64,000 nucleotides of DNA, taken from assembly GCF_009650765.1 (NCBI RefSeq), contig NZ_CP045740.1, positions 7,168,001 to 7,232,000 of the forward strand, given 5' to 3'. The translations under genes were made by a program, and so were the position numbers. Origin of the DNA: Streptomyces sp. SUK 48 (GTDB lineage Bacteria > Actinomycetota > Actinomycetes > Streptomycetales > Streptomycetaceae). Below are positions 9,290-18,336 of this stretch, piece after piece. How positions within the stretch are numbered: position 1 is the stretch's first letter; every line of letters begins with the position of its first letter. Below the pieces are notes generated by a model, which worked only from the letters and a program-made list of their open reading frames with translations, was not told the DNA's origin and made no database searches.

Positions 9290-10084
9290 GTGAAGATCGC
9301 GCTCATGGACTCCGGAATCGGTCTGCTCGCGGCCACGGCCGCGGTGCGGCGGCTGCGGCCCGACGCGGATCTCGTTCTCTCCCTGGACCCCGACGGCATG
9401 CCCTGGGGACCACGCACCCCGCAGGACCTCACCCGGCGCGCGCTGGCCGTCGCCGAGGCCGCCGCGGCCCGCCGGCCCGAGGCGCTGATCGTCGGCTGCA
9501 ACACGGCCACCGTGCACGCCCTGCCCGCGCTGCGCGCCCGCCTGGAGCCCGGCATCCCGGTGATCGGCACCGTCCCGGCGATCAAGCCGGCCGCGGCCGG
9601 CGGCGGGCCCTTCGCGATCTGGGCGACCCCCGCCACCACCGGCAGCGCCTACCAGCGCGGACTCATCGCGGACTTCGCCGACGGCGTGCCGGTGACCGAG
9701 GTGCCCTGCTGGGGTCTCGCCGAAGCCGTCGAACACGCGGACGAGGCGGCGATCGAGGCGGCCGTCGCCGCGGCGGCCGCGCTGACGCCGGACGAGGTGA
9801 CGACCGTCGTCCTGGGCTGCACCCACTACGAGCTGGTCGCCGAGCGCATCCGCGCCGCCGTGCAGCGCCCCGGCGCGGCCCCGCTGGTCCTGCACGGCTC
9901 GGCCGGCGCGGTGGCCGCGCAGGCGCTGCGCCGACTGGGCGAACTTCCCGCCTCCCAGGCGCCCGCCGAGGGCGGCCTCACGGTGCTGCTCAGCGGCCGC
10001 GAGGGCGAGCTGCCCGCGGCGGCGCTGCACTACGCCGAGGGACGGCTGCTGCCCGCGGTGGGACCGTTCGCCGACCGCCGCTGA
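9290..10084 (+). CDS. Aspartate/glutamate racemase family protein
   Basis: GTG 9290 gives 264 aa beginning MKIALMDSGIGLLA. The two conserved cysteines of the family appear in GCNTAT (about residue 66) and GCTHYEL (about residue 178), the proton-exchange pair of cofactor-independent racemases. Length and layout resemble MurI, but MurI normally has GVGGL near the N terminus where this protein has GIGLLA, so it may be a paralogue with another substrate. There is no ribosome binding site. The hexamer TATCGT (9278-9283) ends six bases before the start, indicating a leaderless transcript. Confidence 0.82.
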   Translation: MKIALMDSGIGLLAATAAVRRLRPDADLVLSLDPDGMPWGPRTPQDLTRRALAVAEAAAARRPEALIVGCNTATVHALPALRARLEPGIPVIGTVPAIKPAAAGGGPFAIWATPATTGSAYQRGLIADFADGVPVTEVPCWGLAEAVEHADEAAIEAAVAAAAALTPDEVTTVVLGCTHYELVAERIRAAVQRPGAAPLVLHGSAGAVAAQALRRLGELPASQAPAEGGLTVLLSGREGELPAAALHYAEGRLLPAVGPFADRR

Positions 10085-10201
10085 CCTCGCCGCCCGCGCG
10101 CCGTCCGGGGCCGCACGGGGGCGGGCGCGCGCCGGGAGACCGCGGCGGACGCGGGCCGGCAGGCGGTACCCGCGCGGGGAATCCTGAGTAATCTCGTAGT
10201 C

Positions 10202-10747
10202 ATGAGGGACCAGCCCCGTACCGAGGACGATCTCACCCCCGAGATCTGGACCGGACGCGCCACCAACCGGGTGCAGTGGCTGCTGGCGCTGGCCGGGGCG
10301 GCCTGCCTGGCCCTGGGGATCAAGCTCGCCGTGGACTCCGCGTGGACGTCCGGGATCACCGCGCTGACGATGTCCGTGGTCGGCTGCATCGCGGCCGGAC
10401 TGCTGGTCATCTTCGGCACGCTCGCCTTCGTGCACGTCGACCTCCGACTCGACCGGGAGTGCGTCGAGGTGCGCTGCGGCCACATCGGACTGCCGCGCCG
10501 GCGCATCCCGCTCTCCCATGTGGCGGGCGCCGACTTCACCGCGCTGGTGACGCCTCGGCAATGGGGCGGCTGGGGCTACCGCTGGCGCCCCGAGAAGGGC
10601 ACCGCGGTCGTCGTACGCCGGGGCGAGGGCATCGTGCTCAGCCTCTGGGACGGACACACCTTCACCGTCACCGTGGACGACGCGGAATCGGCGGTCCGCG
10701 TGATCAGGGCACGGCTGCGCTCGATCACCCCGGGGACGGCCGCATAG
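10202..10747 (+). CDS. Membrane-anchored PH-like conserved protein
   Basis: The 181-aa protein has a short polar N terminus, two membrane helices close together (about residues 27-46 and 52-76), then a basic, beta-rich cytoplasmic part with HVDLRLDRECVEVRCG and a conserved WGGWGYRW patch. Small actinobacterial proteins with this layout (DUF3093-like) are of unknown function. No Shine-Dalgarno sequence precedes ATG 10202. TAATCT (10189-10194) ends seven bases upstream, fitting a leaderless mRNA. Its stop codon lies inside the first unit of a 24-bp tandem repeat. Confidence 0.7.
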   Translation: MRDQPRTEDDLTPEIWTGRATNRVQWLLALAGAACLALGIKLAVDSAWTSGITALTMSVVGCIAAGLLVIFGTLAFVHVDLRLDRECVEVRCGHIGLPRRRIPLSHVAGADFTALVTPRQWGGWGYRWRPEKGTAVVVRRGEGIVLSLWDGHTFTVTVDDAESAVRVIRARLRSITPGTAA

Positions 10748-10829
10748 CGGAGCCGGGGGACGGCCGCAGGGCGGATCCGGGTGGCGACCCCCCAGCGGAT
10801 CCGGGGGACGACCGCATGGCGGAGCCCGG
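10734..10829. repeat. Four tandem 24-bp repeats
   Basis: Four adjacent 24-bp units occupy 10734-10757, 10758-10781, 10782-10805 and 10806-10829. Each is a variant of a GGACGGCCGCA block followed by GCGGATCCGGG or GCGGAGCCGGG. The first unit covers the stop codon of the upstream gene. The array ends 12 bp before the -10 box of the acetyltransferase gene, so copy number would alter the spacing upstream of that promoter. Confidence 0.85.
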
Positions 10830-10853
10830 GGCGGCGCCGATAGCTTTCCCTCC

Positions 10854-11408
10854 ATGACCGATCCCGGACCCGCCGCCTGGCCGCCCGCCCCGATCAGGAC
10901 CGAGCGGCTCGTGCTGCGCGAACCGGAGGCCCGGGACCGGGCGGCGTTCATCGACCTGTCCGCCTCGCCCGAGGTGGGCACCTACGTCGGCGGCGCCCGA
11001 CCCCGTGCGGAACTCGAACGCGTGGTGCCCGAGGTCCCCGGGCGGCGGCCCGGCCTCTTCGCGGTCGAGCTCGACGGGGCCATGATCGGCTTCATCCAGC
11101 TGCTCGACCGGCGCGCCCCCGAGCGCCCGGGCCACATCCGCCCGGAGGGCGGGGAGGCGGAGCTCGGCTACCTGTTCCTGCCGCACGCCTGGGGCCACGG
11201 GTACGCGGCCGAGGCGTGCGCGGCGGCGCTCGACTGGTTCGCGGACGCGCTGCCCGGCGAGCCCGTGGTGCTCACCACCCAGACCGCCAACGCCCGCTCC
11301 ATGCGCCTCGCGGCGCGGCTGGGGTTCACCGAGGCGGAGCGGTTCGAGGAGTACGGCGCCGAGCAGTGGTTCGGCGTGTGGTCCCCGGCCGCCGCACAGC
11401 CGGGTTGA
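10854..11408 (+). CDS. GNAT family N-acetyltransferase (RimJ/RimL-like)
   Basis: The 184-aa protein starts its domain with IRTERLVLREP, the usual entry of RimJ/RimL-type acetyltransferases. The acetyl-CoA loop follows the strand AELGYLFLP as HAWGHGYAAEA (about residues 112-122), and the C terminus has TANARSMRLAARLGFTEAERF. It probably acetylates an N-terminal or small-molecule amine; the acceptor cannot be inferred. TAGCTT (10841-10846) lies seven bases before the ATG and no ribosome binding site is visible, so the message is probably leaderless. Confidence 0.85.
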   Translation: MTDPGPAAWPPAPIRTERLVLREPEARDRAAFIDLSASPEVGTYVGGARPRAELERVVPEVPGRRPGLFAVELDGAMIGFIQLLDRRAPERPGHIRPEGGEAELGYLFLPHAWGHGYAAEACAAALDWFADALPGEPVVLTTQTANARSMRLAARLGFTEAERFEEYGAEQWFGVWSPAAAQPG

Positions 11409-11471
11409 GGCGCTGAGCGGCCGCCCACCGCGGCTGTCGGCGCCGAGGTCAGCGGCCGTACACTCACCCGG

Positions 11472-13082
11472 GTGACCGTCACCGCAACTTCCGTGGACCA
11501 GCCGGACCGGCTCCGGACGTCCCCCGCGCCCGGCGCATGGCGTCGCCGGCTCCAGCGCCTGGTCCCGGCCCTCGCCTCCGCCCTGTGCGGAGTGCTGCTC
11601 TACGTCAGCTTCCCGCCGCGCCCCCTGTGGTGGCTGGCGCTGCCCGCGTTCGCCGGATTCGGCTGGGTGCTGCGCGGTCGCGGCTGGAAGGCGGCCCTCG
11701 GGCTCGGCTACCTCTTCGGCCTCGGTTTCCTGCTGCCCCTGCTGGTGTGGACCGGCGTGGAGGTCGGCTACCTGCCCTGGGTTGCCCTGGTCGCGGTGGA
11801 GGCCGTGTTCGTCGCCCTGGTCGGCGTCGGCGTCGCCGCCGTGTCCCGGCTGCCCGCCTGGCCGGTGTGGGCCGCGGCGGTCTGGATCACCGGCGAGGCC
11901 GTACGGGCGCGGATGCCCTTCGGGGGCTTCCCCTGGGGGAAGATCGCGTTCGGGCAGGCGGACGGGATCTTCCTGCCGCTCGCCGCGGTCGGCGGCACCC
12001 CCGTGCTGGGCTTCGCGGTCGTGCTGTGCGGCTTCGGTCTGTACGAGGCGGGACGGCTGCTCGCCGAACGGCGCCGCTCGCGCACCGTGCGCCGGGCCGC
12101 GGCCGCCGCCGCGCTGCTCAGCGTGGCCGTGCCGGTGGCCGGCGCGTTCGCCGCGCGCGGCCTGGTCAGCGACAAGGCCGAGGACGGCACCAGGACGGTC
12201 GCCGTGATCCAGGGCAATGTGCCGCGCGAGGGCCTGGAATTCAGCGCCCAGCGCCGCGCCGTGCTGGACCGCCATGTGAAGGAGACCCTCAAGCTCGCCG
12301 CCGACGTCAGGGCGGGCAAGGTCCCGAAGCCCGACCTCGTGCTCTGGCCGGAGAACTCCTCCGACCTCGACCCCTACCACGACCCCGACGCCGCCGCCGT
12401 CATCGACGAGGCGTCACAGGCCATCGGGGTGCCCATCTCGGTCGGCGCCGTCGTGGACAAAGACGGCAAGCAGCTCAACGAGCAGATCCTGTGGGACCCG
12501 GCCAAGGGCCCGACGCAGACGTACGACAAACGGCAGATCCAGCCGTTCGGCGAGTACATGCCGCTGCGCGGGTTCGTCGGGGCCATCAACAAGGACTGGA
12601 CCACGATGCTCCGCCAGGACTTCAGCCGGGGCACGAAGCCGGGTGTGTTCGACATGGACGGCGCCAAGGTCGGGCTCGCCACCTGCTACGAGGCCGCCTT
12701 CGACTGGGACGTGCGGGACACCGTCACGCACGGCGCCGAGATGATCTCCGTGCCGAGCAACAACGCGACCTTCGACCGCAGCGAGATGACCTACCAGCAG
12801 CTCGCCATGTCCCGCATCCGCGCCGTCGAGCACAGCCGCACCGTCACCGTCCCGGTGACCAGCGGGGTCAGTGCGATCATCATGCCGGACGGGAAGATCA
12901 CCCAGAAGACCGGCATGTTCGTGCCCGCCTACCTGGAGCAGAAGGTGCCGCTGCGCACCTCCACCATGCCCGCGACCGACCTCGGCATCCTGCCCGAGAT
13001 GGCGCTCGTGCTCGTCGCCGCGGGCGGCATCGGCTGGGCCATCGGCTCGGGACTGCGCGCGCGGCGCGCCGGCGCCGCGTAG
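11472..13082 (+). CDS. lnt: Apolipoprotein N-acyltransferase
   Basis: The 536-aa protein has six or more N-terminal membrane helices (about residues 35-235) followed by a carbon-nitrogen hydrolase domain (about 245-490) and a final membrane helix (about 505-525). The Glu-Lys-Cys triad can be placed at LWPENSS, the Lys in YDKRQIQPFGEY or just before it, and LATCYEAAFD. It would add the third acyl chain to lipoproteins on the outer face of the membrane; streptomycetes are known to encode Lnt homologues. GTG 11472 has no ribosome binding site. TACACT (11459-11464) ends seven bases before it. Confidence 0.9.
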   Translation: MTVTATSVDQPDRLRTSPAPGAWRRRLQRLVPALASALCGVLLYVSFPPRPLWWLALPAFAGFGWVLRGRGWKAALGLGYLFGLGFLLPLLVWTGVEVGYLPWVALVAVEAVFVALVGVGVAAVSRLPAWPVWAAAVWITGEAVRARMPFGGFPWGKIAFGQADGIFLPLAAVGGTPVLGFAVVLCGFGLYEAGRLLAERRRSRTVRRAAAAAALLSVAVPVAGAFAARGLVSDKAEDGTRTVAVIQGNVPREGLEFSAQRRAVLDRHVKETLKLAADVRAGKVPKPDLVLWPENSSDLDPYHDPDAAAVIDEASQAIGVPISVGAVVDKDGKQLNEQILWDPAKGPTQTYDKRQIQPFGEYMPLRGFVGAINKDWTTMLRQDFSRGTKPGVFDMDGAKVGLATCYEAAFDWDVRDTVTHGAEMISVPSNNATFDRSEMTYQQLAMSRIRAVEHSRTVTVPVTSGVSAIIMPDGKITQKTGMFVPAYLEQKVPLRTSTMPATDLGILPEMALVLVAAGGIGWAIGSGLRARRAGAA

Positions 13083-13180
13083 GCGTCGAGGCGCCGTGTC
13101 CGACCGTCCTTCGTACGCGGCGGCCGTGCCCGCCGGGGACCGGCGGGGGTGCGGGGGACCGGCCGGTTAGGGTCGGTCCC

Positions 13181-13660
13181 ATGGCTACTCCTGACTTCAT
13201 CCGCACCCTGCGTGCCTCGGCCGGCCACCAGCTGCTCTGGCTGCCCGGGGTCACGGCGATCGTCTTCGACGACGAGGGCAGGGTGCTGCTCGGACGGCGC
13301 GCCGACACCCGGGAATGGTCGGTGATCGGCGGCATCGCCGAGCCGGGCGAGCAGCCCGCGGACTGCGCGGTGCGGGAGGTCTTCGAGGAGACGGCCGTAC
13401 GGTGCTCGCCCGAACGGGTCGTCCTGGTCCAGGCGCTCCAGCCGGTCACGTACGGCAACGGGGACGTCTGCCAGTACATGGACATCACCTTCCGCTGCCG
13501 GGCGGTGGGCGGCGAGGCCCGGGTCAACGACGACGAGTCGCTGGACGTCGACTGGTTCGCGGTGGACGCGCTGCCCGAACTGGACGAGTTCGCGCTCTCC
13601 CGGATCAAGCGGGCGCTGGCCGAGGAGCCCACCTGGTTCGAGCCGGCGGGGCTCGGCTGA
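13181..13660 (+). CDS. Nudix hydrolase
   Basis: The 159-aa protein has a clear Nudix box, GGIAEPGEQPADCAVREVFE followed by ETAV (about residues 47-70). The usual Gly in EETG is Ala here, while the catalytic glutamates are kept. The core is preceded by LPGVTAIVFDDEGRVLLGRR. It should hydrolyse a nucleoside diphosphate linked to another moiety; the substrate is open. ATG 13181 has no ribosome binding site; TAGGGT (13168-13173) ends seven bases before it, so a leaderless transcript is likely. Confidence 0.88.
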   Translation: MATPDFIRTLRASAGHQLLWLPGVTAIVFDDEGRVLLGRRADTREWSVIGGIAEPGEQPADCAVREVFEETAVRCSPERVVLVQALQPVTYGNGDVCQYMDITFRCRAVGGEARVNDDESLDVDWFAVDALPELDEFALSRIKRALAEEPTWFEPAGLG

Positions 13661-13703
13661 GACGGAGACGGCGGCGGCCGGGGGCCTTCGTTAGGGTCGG
13701 GCC

Positions 13704-14498
13704 ATGACCTCCGCCAGCCAGCCCCTCGCCCTTGATCTCGCCGGCCGCACCGCCCTCGTCACCGGAGCCGCGAGCGGAATCGGCCGCGCCTGCGCGCTGC
13801 GCCTGGCGGCGGCCGGGGCCCGGGTGAGAGCCGTCGACCGGGACGGGACGGGGCTCGCCGCGCTCGCCGAACAGGCGCGGGACACCCCGGACCTCGCGGG
13901 CAGCGTCGTGCCGCACGTCCTCGACCTCACCGACCTGGACGCGGCCGAGGCGGCGGCCGCCGGCACCGATGTGCTGGTCAACAACGCGGGGCTGCAACTG
14001 GTGCGCCCCATCGAGGAGTTCCCGCCGGACGTGTTCCACACGGTGCTGACCGTGATGCTGGAGGCGCCCTTCCGCCTGGTGCGCGGCGCCCTGCCGCACA
14101 TGTACGGGCAGGGCTGGGGCCGGATCGTCAACGTGTCCTCGGTGCACGGGCTGCGCGCCTCCGCGTTCAAGTCCGCGTACGTCGCCGCCAAGCACGGTCT
14201 GGAGGGCCTGTCCAAGACGGCCGCCCTGGAGGGCGCCGCACACGGTGTCACCTCCAACTGCGTGAACCCCGCCTACGTCCGCACCCCCCTGGTGGAGAAG
14301 CAGATCGCCGACCAGGCGGCGGCCCACGGCATCCCCGAGGAGCGGGTGCTGACCGAGGTGCTGCTCAAGGACAGCGCGCTGCGGCGCCTGATCGAACCGG
14401 GAGAGGTCGCCGAGGCGGTGGCCTACCTGTGCAGCCCCCAGGCGTCCTTCGTCACCGGTACGTCCCTGGTCCTGGACGGCGGCTGGACGGCCCACTGA
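13704..14498 (+). CDS. bdhA: Short-chain dehydrogenase, probable 3-hydroxybutyrate dehydrogenase
   Basis: The 264-aa protein shows the Rossmann motif TGAASGIG (about residue 20), NNAG (about 93), the catalytic Ser in NVSSVHG, and YVAAKHG (Tyr about 155, Lys about 159). HGLRASAFKSAYVAAKHG and VNPAYVRTPLVEKQI are typical of D-3-hydroxybutyrate dehydrogenases, which interconvert 3-hydroxybutyrate and acetoacetate with NAD. TAGGGT (13692-13697) ends six bases before the ATG and no ribosome binding site is present. The gene ends six bases before the converging PPOX gene. Alternative: another SDR with similar signatures. Confidence 0.85.
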   Translation: MTSASQPLALDLAGRTALVTGAASGIGRACALRLAAAGARVRAVDRDGTGLAALAEQARDTPDLAGSVVPHVLDLTDLDAAEAAAAGTDVLVNNAGLQLVRPIEEFPPDVFHTVLTVMLEAPFRLVRGALPHMYGQGWGRIVNVSSVHGLRASAFKSAYVAAKHGLEGLSKTAALEGAAHGVTSNCVNPAYVRTPLVEKQIADQAAAHGIPEERVLTEVLLKDSALRRLIEPGEVAEAVAYLCSPQASFVTGTSLVLDGGWTAH

Positions 14499-14504
14499 GC
14501 AGGT

Positions 14505-14909
14505 TCACGCACCGGTCAGCTCACGCCCCGTGACCACCTCGGAGTCGATCCGCACGAGCACGTCGTCGCGGACCGGCATCCAGGAGTCCGGCCCGTCGGG
14601 GAGCTCATGGCCGTCGGTGCCGGGCACCAGCACGGCGCGGCCGGTCACCACCACGCTCCAGCCGGAGCGGGTCGCCGCGTCGAACTCGTCCGCCTCGAAG
14701 GCGACCACGGCACCGTCGATGGCGCGCACGAGGTCCGAGCCCGCCGAGGTGCGCAGCAGCACGGCGGAGTCCGCGTCGAGGCAGAAGTTGACCGGGAGGA
14801 CCGCGGGGAGGGCCTGCCTGGTGTACACGACCCGGCCGACCGGCACCCCGGCCAGCAGGCGCAGGCAGGTCTCCCGGTCGAGCGCGCGAAAGCCGTCGTT
14901 CTGGAGCAC
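14505..14909 (-). CDS. Pyridoxamine 5'-phosphate oxidase family protein (flavin/F420 type)
   Basis: A 134-aa single-domain split barrel: the opening LDRETCLRLLAGVPVGRVVYT, VLPVNFCLD, LLRTSAGSDL, VAFEADEF and SGWSVVVTGRA are the expected strands of small actinobacterial PPOX-like proteins that bind FMN or F420. True PNPOx residues are lacking, so vitamin B6 synthesis is unlikely; a reductase or heme/flavin-binding role is more plausible. The start is taken as GTG 14909 by homology of the head. No clear ribosome binding site precedes it. Confidence 0.8.
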   Translation of the reverse strand: MLQNDGFRALDRETCLRLLAGVPVGRVVYTRQALPAVLPVNFCLDADSAVLLRTSAGSDLVRAIDGAVVAFEADEFDAATRSGWSVVVTGRAVLVPGTDGHELPDGPDSWMPVRDDVLVRIDSEVVTGRELTGA

Positions 14910-14992
14910 CAGCCCATCGTCCCCGCGCGGCCCCGGCCGGGATAGGGCCGGTCGGCCCTTGTCCGTGCCGACCGGGGCCGCGCGGTCATGGC

Positions 14993-16582
14993 TCAGACCA
15001 GCGCGGCCCGCAGCACCCCGAACGCGCCGCGCGGATCCGCCAGGGCGTGGTGGATGCCGGGGATCTCACGGTCGACGCCGAACAGCTCGTACACCGCGTG
15101 CATCGCGCCGCGCACCGAGTACTCGACGGTGAAGACGACGTCCTCCGGGACCTCGGTGTACTGGCCGAGGAAGGCGAAGTTCGCCGATCCGCGCGGCACC
15201 ACGAGCGGCCGGTCGCCGGCCGTGCGCGGCGCGAACTGGCTGGTGATGTACGGCATCATGACCGGGATCACGGTCGTGGTCGCCGCCACGCTCTCCTCGA
15301 TGCCGGACATGCCGAGGTGGCCGAGGAGTTCGGTCAGGATCTCCCGGCCGGTGCACGCGGCCATCGGCTTGCCGGTGACGTCGCCGGGCCGGTCCGGGAA
15401 GAGGCCGTAGCCCCACAGCGTGTACACGTCCTCGGGCTGGTCCGCGAAGTGCGGGGCGTGCGGGACGACCACGGACATCAGCCAGCCGGAGTCCGTGAAG
15501 GTCATCAGCGCGCCGGTACCGGGCAGGTTGCCCGACAGCTCCTCGATGCGGTGCAGCAGCAGCGGGGAGCGCAGGGTGAGCGTGAAGGACTCCCACTTCG
15601 CCTCGTCCACGTCGCCGTTGAACACCGCGGGCCGGCCGAAGTCGTCCGCCTTGGCCGCGAGGGTCTCCCACAGCCGCCAGCCGCCGTCGCGCTTGTCCCG
15701 CACCAGCTCGGGCGCCCGGTCGTCGTCGCCGTACGCGGCGTCGGCGGTCATCGAGCCGAGGGTGAGGAACGCGTACTCGTCGGGGCCCAGTTCACAGGTC
15801 TCCGGCACGCCCGCGCGCTCCAGGTGGAGGCGCCGCAGCCGTCGTGCGCCCTGCTCGTCGGTGGCGAAGTCGGCGTCCGTGACCCGCACCCCGTGCTCGA
15901 AGCGCACCCCGCGCGCCTCCAGCCAGGCCCGCACCGGGCGGATGACCGAGTCGTACTGGTTGAGCCTGGTGCGGCGCACCCCGGACAGGGTGTGCAGGCG
16001 CGGGAACTCCTGGAGGAAGCGCAGGAAGTAGCGGCGCAGTTCGATGGCGCTGTGCCAGTTCTGGAAGGCGAACGTGGTGCGCCACATCGTCCAGAAGTGC
16101 GTGCCGAAGAAGTGCGGGGAGAAGAAGTCCTCGATACGGCGGGCGCCGATCTCCCGCTCGGGCAGCATCAGCAGCCGCAGAAGTTCGCGGCGGTCATGGG
16201 TGTCGAGGCCGTAGTCGGCGGCGTCCAGGACGCGCGCGCCCGCGCCGATCAGCCGGGCCTTGGCCTCGGTGGGCCACTTCTCGTTGAAGTCGATGATCTC
16301 CTGGCGCACCGAGACCGTCTCGTCGTCCAGGGTCGGGATCGTCTCCAGCAGGTCCCACAGGCAGGTGTACGCCTCCTCCTCCAGCATCCGCCCGCCGCGG
16401 GTGACGTAGCCGGCGGGCTCCCCGCCGCCGTCCATGGAGCCGCCGGCCACCGGCAGCTCCTCCAGGACCCGGATGTTCCCGCCGGGGAGATCGGCGTCGC
16501 GGACCAGGAAGACCGCCGCCGCGAGCGAGGCGATGCCCCCGCCGACGAGATGGACCCGGGACTGCCGCGGAGCGTCTGCCAT
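14993..16582 (-). CDS. ohyA: Oleate hydratase
   Basis: ATG 16582 is preceded by an excellent GGAGGAA and gives 529 aa. The FAD-binding loop VHLVGGGIASLAAAVFL is at residues about 10-26. EELPVAGGSMDG, RGGRMLEEEAYTC, NEKWPTEAKARLIG, FWTMWRTTFAFQNWHSA and RRYFLRF are signature segments of the oleate hydratase family, which adds water to the cis-9 double bond of oleate to give 10-hydroxystearate using FAD as structural cofactor. The usual role is detoxification of free unsaturated fatty acids. It diverges from the arginine deiminase operon and shares its upstream region. Confidence 0.93.
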   Translation of the reverse strand: MADAPRQSRVHLVGGGIASLAAAVFLVRDADLPGGNIRVLEELPVAGGSMDGGGEPAGYVTRGGRMLEEEAYTCLWDLLETIPTLDDETVSVRQEIIDFNEKWPTEAKARLIGAGARVLDAADYGLDTHDRRELLRLLMLPEREIGARRIEDFFSPHFFGTHFWTMWRTTFAFQNWHSAIELRRYFLRFLQEFPRLHTLSGVRRTRLNQYDSVIRPVRAWLEARGVRFEHGVRVTDADFATDEQGARRLRRLHLERAGVPETCELGPDEYAFLTLGSMTADAAYGDDDRAPELVRDKRDGGWRLWETLAAKADDFGRPAVFNGDVDEAKWESFTLTLRSPLLLHRIEELSGNLPGTGALMTFTDSGWLMSVVVPHAPHFADQPEDVYTLWGYGLFPDRPGDVTGKPMAACTGREILTELLGHLGMSGIEESVAATTTVIPVMMPYITSQFAPRTAGDRPLVVPRGSANFAFLGQYTEVPEDVVFTVEYSVRGAMHAVYELFGVDREIPGIHHALADPRGAFGVLRAALV

Positions 16583-16596
16583 GACGTTCCTCCGTT

Positions 16597-16651
16597 CTGT
16601 GCGCCCCGGCGGACCGGGACGGCTCTGTGCGCCCGGCGGACCGGGACGGCC
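16597..16651. repeat. Tandem duplication of 28/27 bp in the ohyA leader
   Basis: The block CTGTGCGCCCCGGCGGACCG plus eight further bases at 16597-16624 is repeated at 16625-16651 with one C missing. It lies 15 bp upstream of the oleate hydratase start, so it would fall in the 5' leader or promoter of that gene. Confidence 0.8.
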
Positions 16652-16699
16652 GAAAGTGGTACGGCGTCCAGCCAACCCCCCCGGGCGCCCATCGCGGCA

Positions 16700-16765
16700 G
16701 GGCCGTACGTCCCCGGTCCGGGGGGCCTGTGGGTGCCCAAGTGGGGACCGGTCGCCGTACGGCCC
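16700..16765. promoter_or_regulatory. Pair of inverted 20/21-bp sites between ohyA and the arc operon
   Basis: Site A (16700-16719) reads GGGCCGTACG, TCC, CCGGTCC. Site B, on the other strand at 16745-16765, reads GGGCCGTACG, GCGA, CCGGTCC. Seventeen bases match and the two sites face each other with 25 bp between them. The first 14 bases of site A, GGGCCGTACGTCCC, are a near-palindrome of the same class as the boxes upstream of usp and hpf. These are strong candidates for operators controlling one or both divergent units. Confidence 0.6.
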
Positions 16766-16837
16766 GCACCCCGGTGACCAGCAGGATCGGTGGCGCATCA
16801 GCACCGGAGCCCGTCGGGGCGCACAAGGAGCACAGAC

Positions 16838-18262
16838 ATGTCCACCACCACACGCGGCGGGGAGGAACCCGCTCCACCGGCCGCCCTCGGGCTGCCCGCC
16901 GCCACCGCCCTGGTGATCGGCAGCATCATCGGCACCGGGGTCTTCGCGCTCCCCTCCGCACTCGCCCCCTACGGGCCGATCGCCCTGGTGGCCTTCGGTG
17001 TCGTCACCCTGGGCGCGCTCGCGCTGGCGCTGACCTTCGGCTCGCTGTCCGGGCGCGTCCCGGGCAGCGGCGGTCCCTACGTCTACGCGCGGGAGGCGTT
17101 CGGCGAGTTCGCCGGGTTCCTCAACGCGTGGTCGTACTGGATCACCGCCTGGGCCGGGAACGCCGCGATCGCGGTGGCCTGGGTCGGCTATGTCGAGGTG
17201 TTCGTCAACACCGAGCACCGCACCGGGGTTTCGCTGCTGATCGCGCTCACCGGACTGTGGGTACCGGCCGCGGTCAACCTCACCGGGATGCGCAACACCG
17301 GCGCCTTCCAAGTCGTCACCACGGTACTGAAGTTCGTGCCGCTGGTCTTCATGGCCACCGTGGGGCTGCTGTTCGTCAAGGCGGACAACTTCGGTGCGTT
17401 CAAAGCCAGTCACCAGTCCGCGCCGGGCGCGATCTCGGCCGCCGCGGCCATCGCCCTGTTCAGCTACCTCGGTCTCGAGGCCGCCTCGGTCGTCGCCGGG
17501 CGGGTGCGCGATCCGGGGCGCAACGTCCCGCGCGCCACCGTGTACGGCACCCTCGCCTGCGCCGTCATCTACATCCTCGGCACCCTCGCGGTGCTCGGCA
17601 CCGTCCCGCACGGCCGGCTCGGCTCCTCCACCGCGCCGTTCAGCGACGCGGCGGACAACATCTTCGGCGGCGGCTGGGCCGGCGACGCCGTCGCGGTGGC
17701 CGCCATCGTCTCCGGCATCGGCGCGCTGAACGGCTGGACCATGCTGTGCGCCGAGATGCCGTACGCCGCCGCCCGCGACGGACTCTTCCCGGGTGCCTTC
17801 GCCCGGCTGCGCGGAAAGAACGGCGTACCGGTCTTCGGGATCGTCGCCTCGACCGTACTGGCCTCGCTGATCACGGTGTTCAGCTACACCCGCTTCCAGG
17901 ACGTCTTCACCAGGATCGTCCTGCTCAGCGTGCTCACCGCGGTCATCCCGTACCTCTTCTCCGCCGCCGCCCAGCTGTACTGGCTGCTGGTGCGCGGCCG
18001 GGCGAGCCTGCGGCCCGGACGGTTCGCCCGGGACACCGTCGTCGCCGCGCTCGCGATGGCCTTCTCCTACTGGTCGATCCAGGGCAGCGGCTACCAGACC
18101 GTGTACTACGGGCTGTTCGTGGTCCTGCTCGGACTGCCGGTCTACATCTGGCTGGGGCGCGACCGCGGCGAGTACGGCGCGTCGGGCCCGGCCCCGGCCG
18201 CGACGGCCGAGGTGCGCGCCCCCGAGACACCCCCGGCCGCCCGTGCCGCCCGGCGCCCCTGA
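16838..18262 (+). CDS. arcD: APC-family amino acid permease, probable arginine/ornithine antiporter
   Basis: ATG 16838 follows AAGGAG at a good distance and gives 474 aa with about 12 membrane helices. The first contains [15 protein letters not shown], the helix-1 motif of the APC superfamily that binds the substrate backbone, and later [13 protein letters not shown] is the conserved helix-6 segment. A hydrophilic tail ends in Ala/Arg-rich sequence. Its place at the head of arcA, arcB and arcC implies exchange of external arginine for ornithine, which keeps the deiminase pathway free of net energy cost. Specificity is inferred from context only. Confidence 0.85.
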   Translation: MSTTTRGGEEPAPPAALGLPAATALVIGSIIGTGVFALPSALAPYGPIALVAFGVVTLGALALALTFGSLSGRVPGSGGPYVYAREAFGEFAGFLNAWSYWITAWAGNAAIAVAWVGYVEVFVNTEHRTGVSLLIALTGLWVPAAVNLTGMRNTGAFQVVTTVLKFVPLVFMATVGLLFVKADNFGAFKASHQSAPGAISAAAAIALFSYLGLEAASVVAGRVRDPGRNVPRATVYGTLACAVIYILGTLAVLGTVPHGRLGSSTAPFSDAADNIFGGGWAGDAVAVAAIVSGIGALNGWTMLCAEMPYAAARDGLFPGAFARLRGKNGVPVFGIVASTVLASLITVFSYTRFQDVFTRIVLLSVLTAVIPYLFSAAAQLYWLLVRGRASLRPGRFARDTVVAALAMAFSYWSIQGSGYQTVYYGLFVVLLGLPVYIWLGRDRGEYGASGPAPAATAEVRAPETPPAARAARRP

Positions 18263-18336
18263 CCGGGCGCGCGCACCGCCTCAACCCCCTGCGCCACGAC
18301 CACCGACCCACGGAACTCCCCGAAGGAACAACCGAC

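Noticed and set aside
16627..18336. Possible long N-terminal extension of arginine deiminase
   Set aside because: It overlaps the antiporter gene in another frame; ATG 18337 has a ribosome site and gives the normal length.
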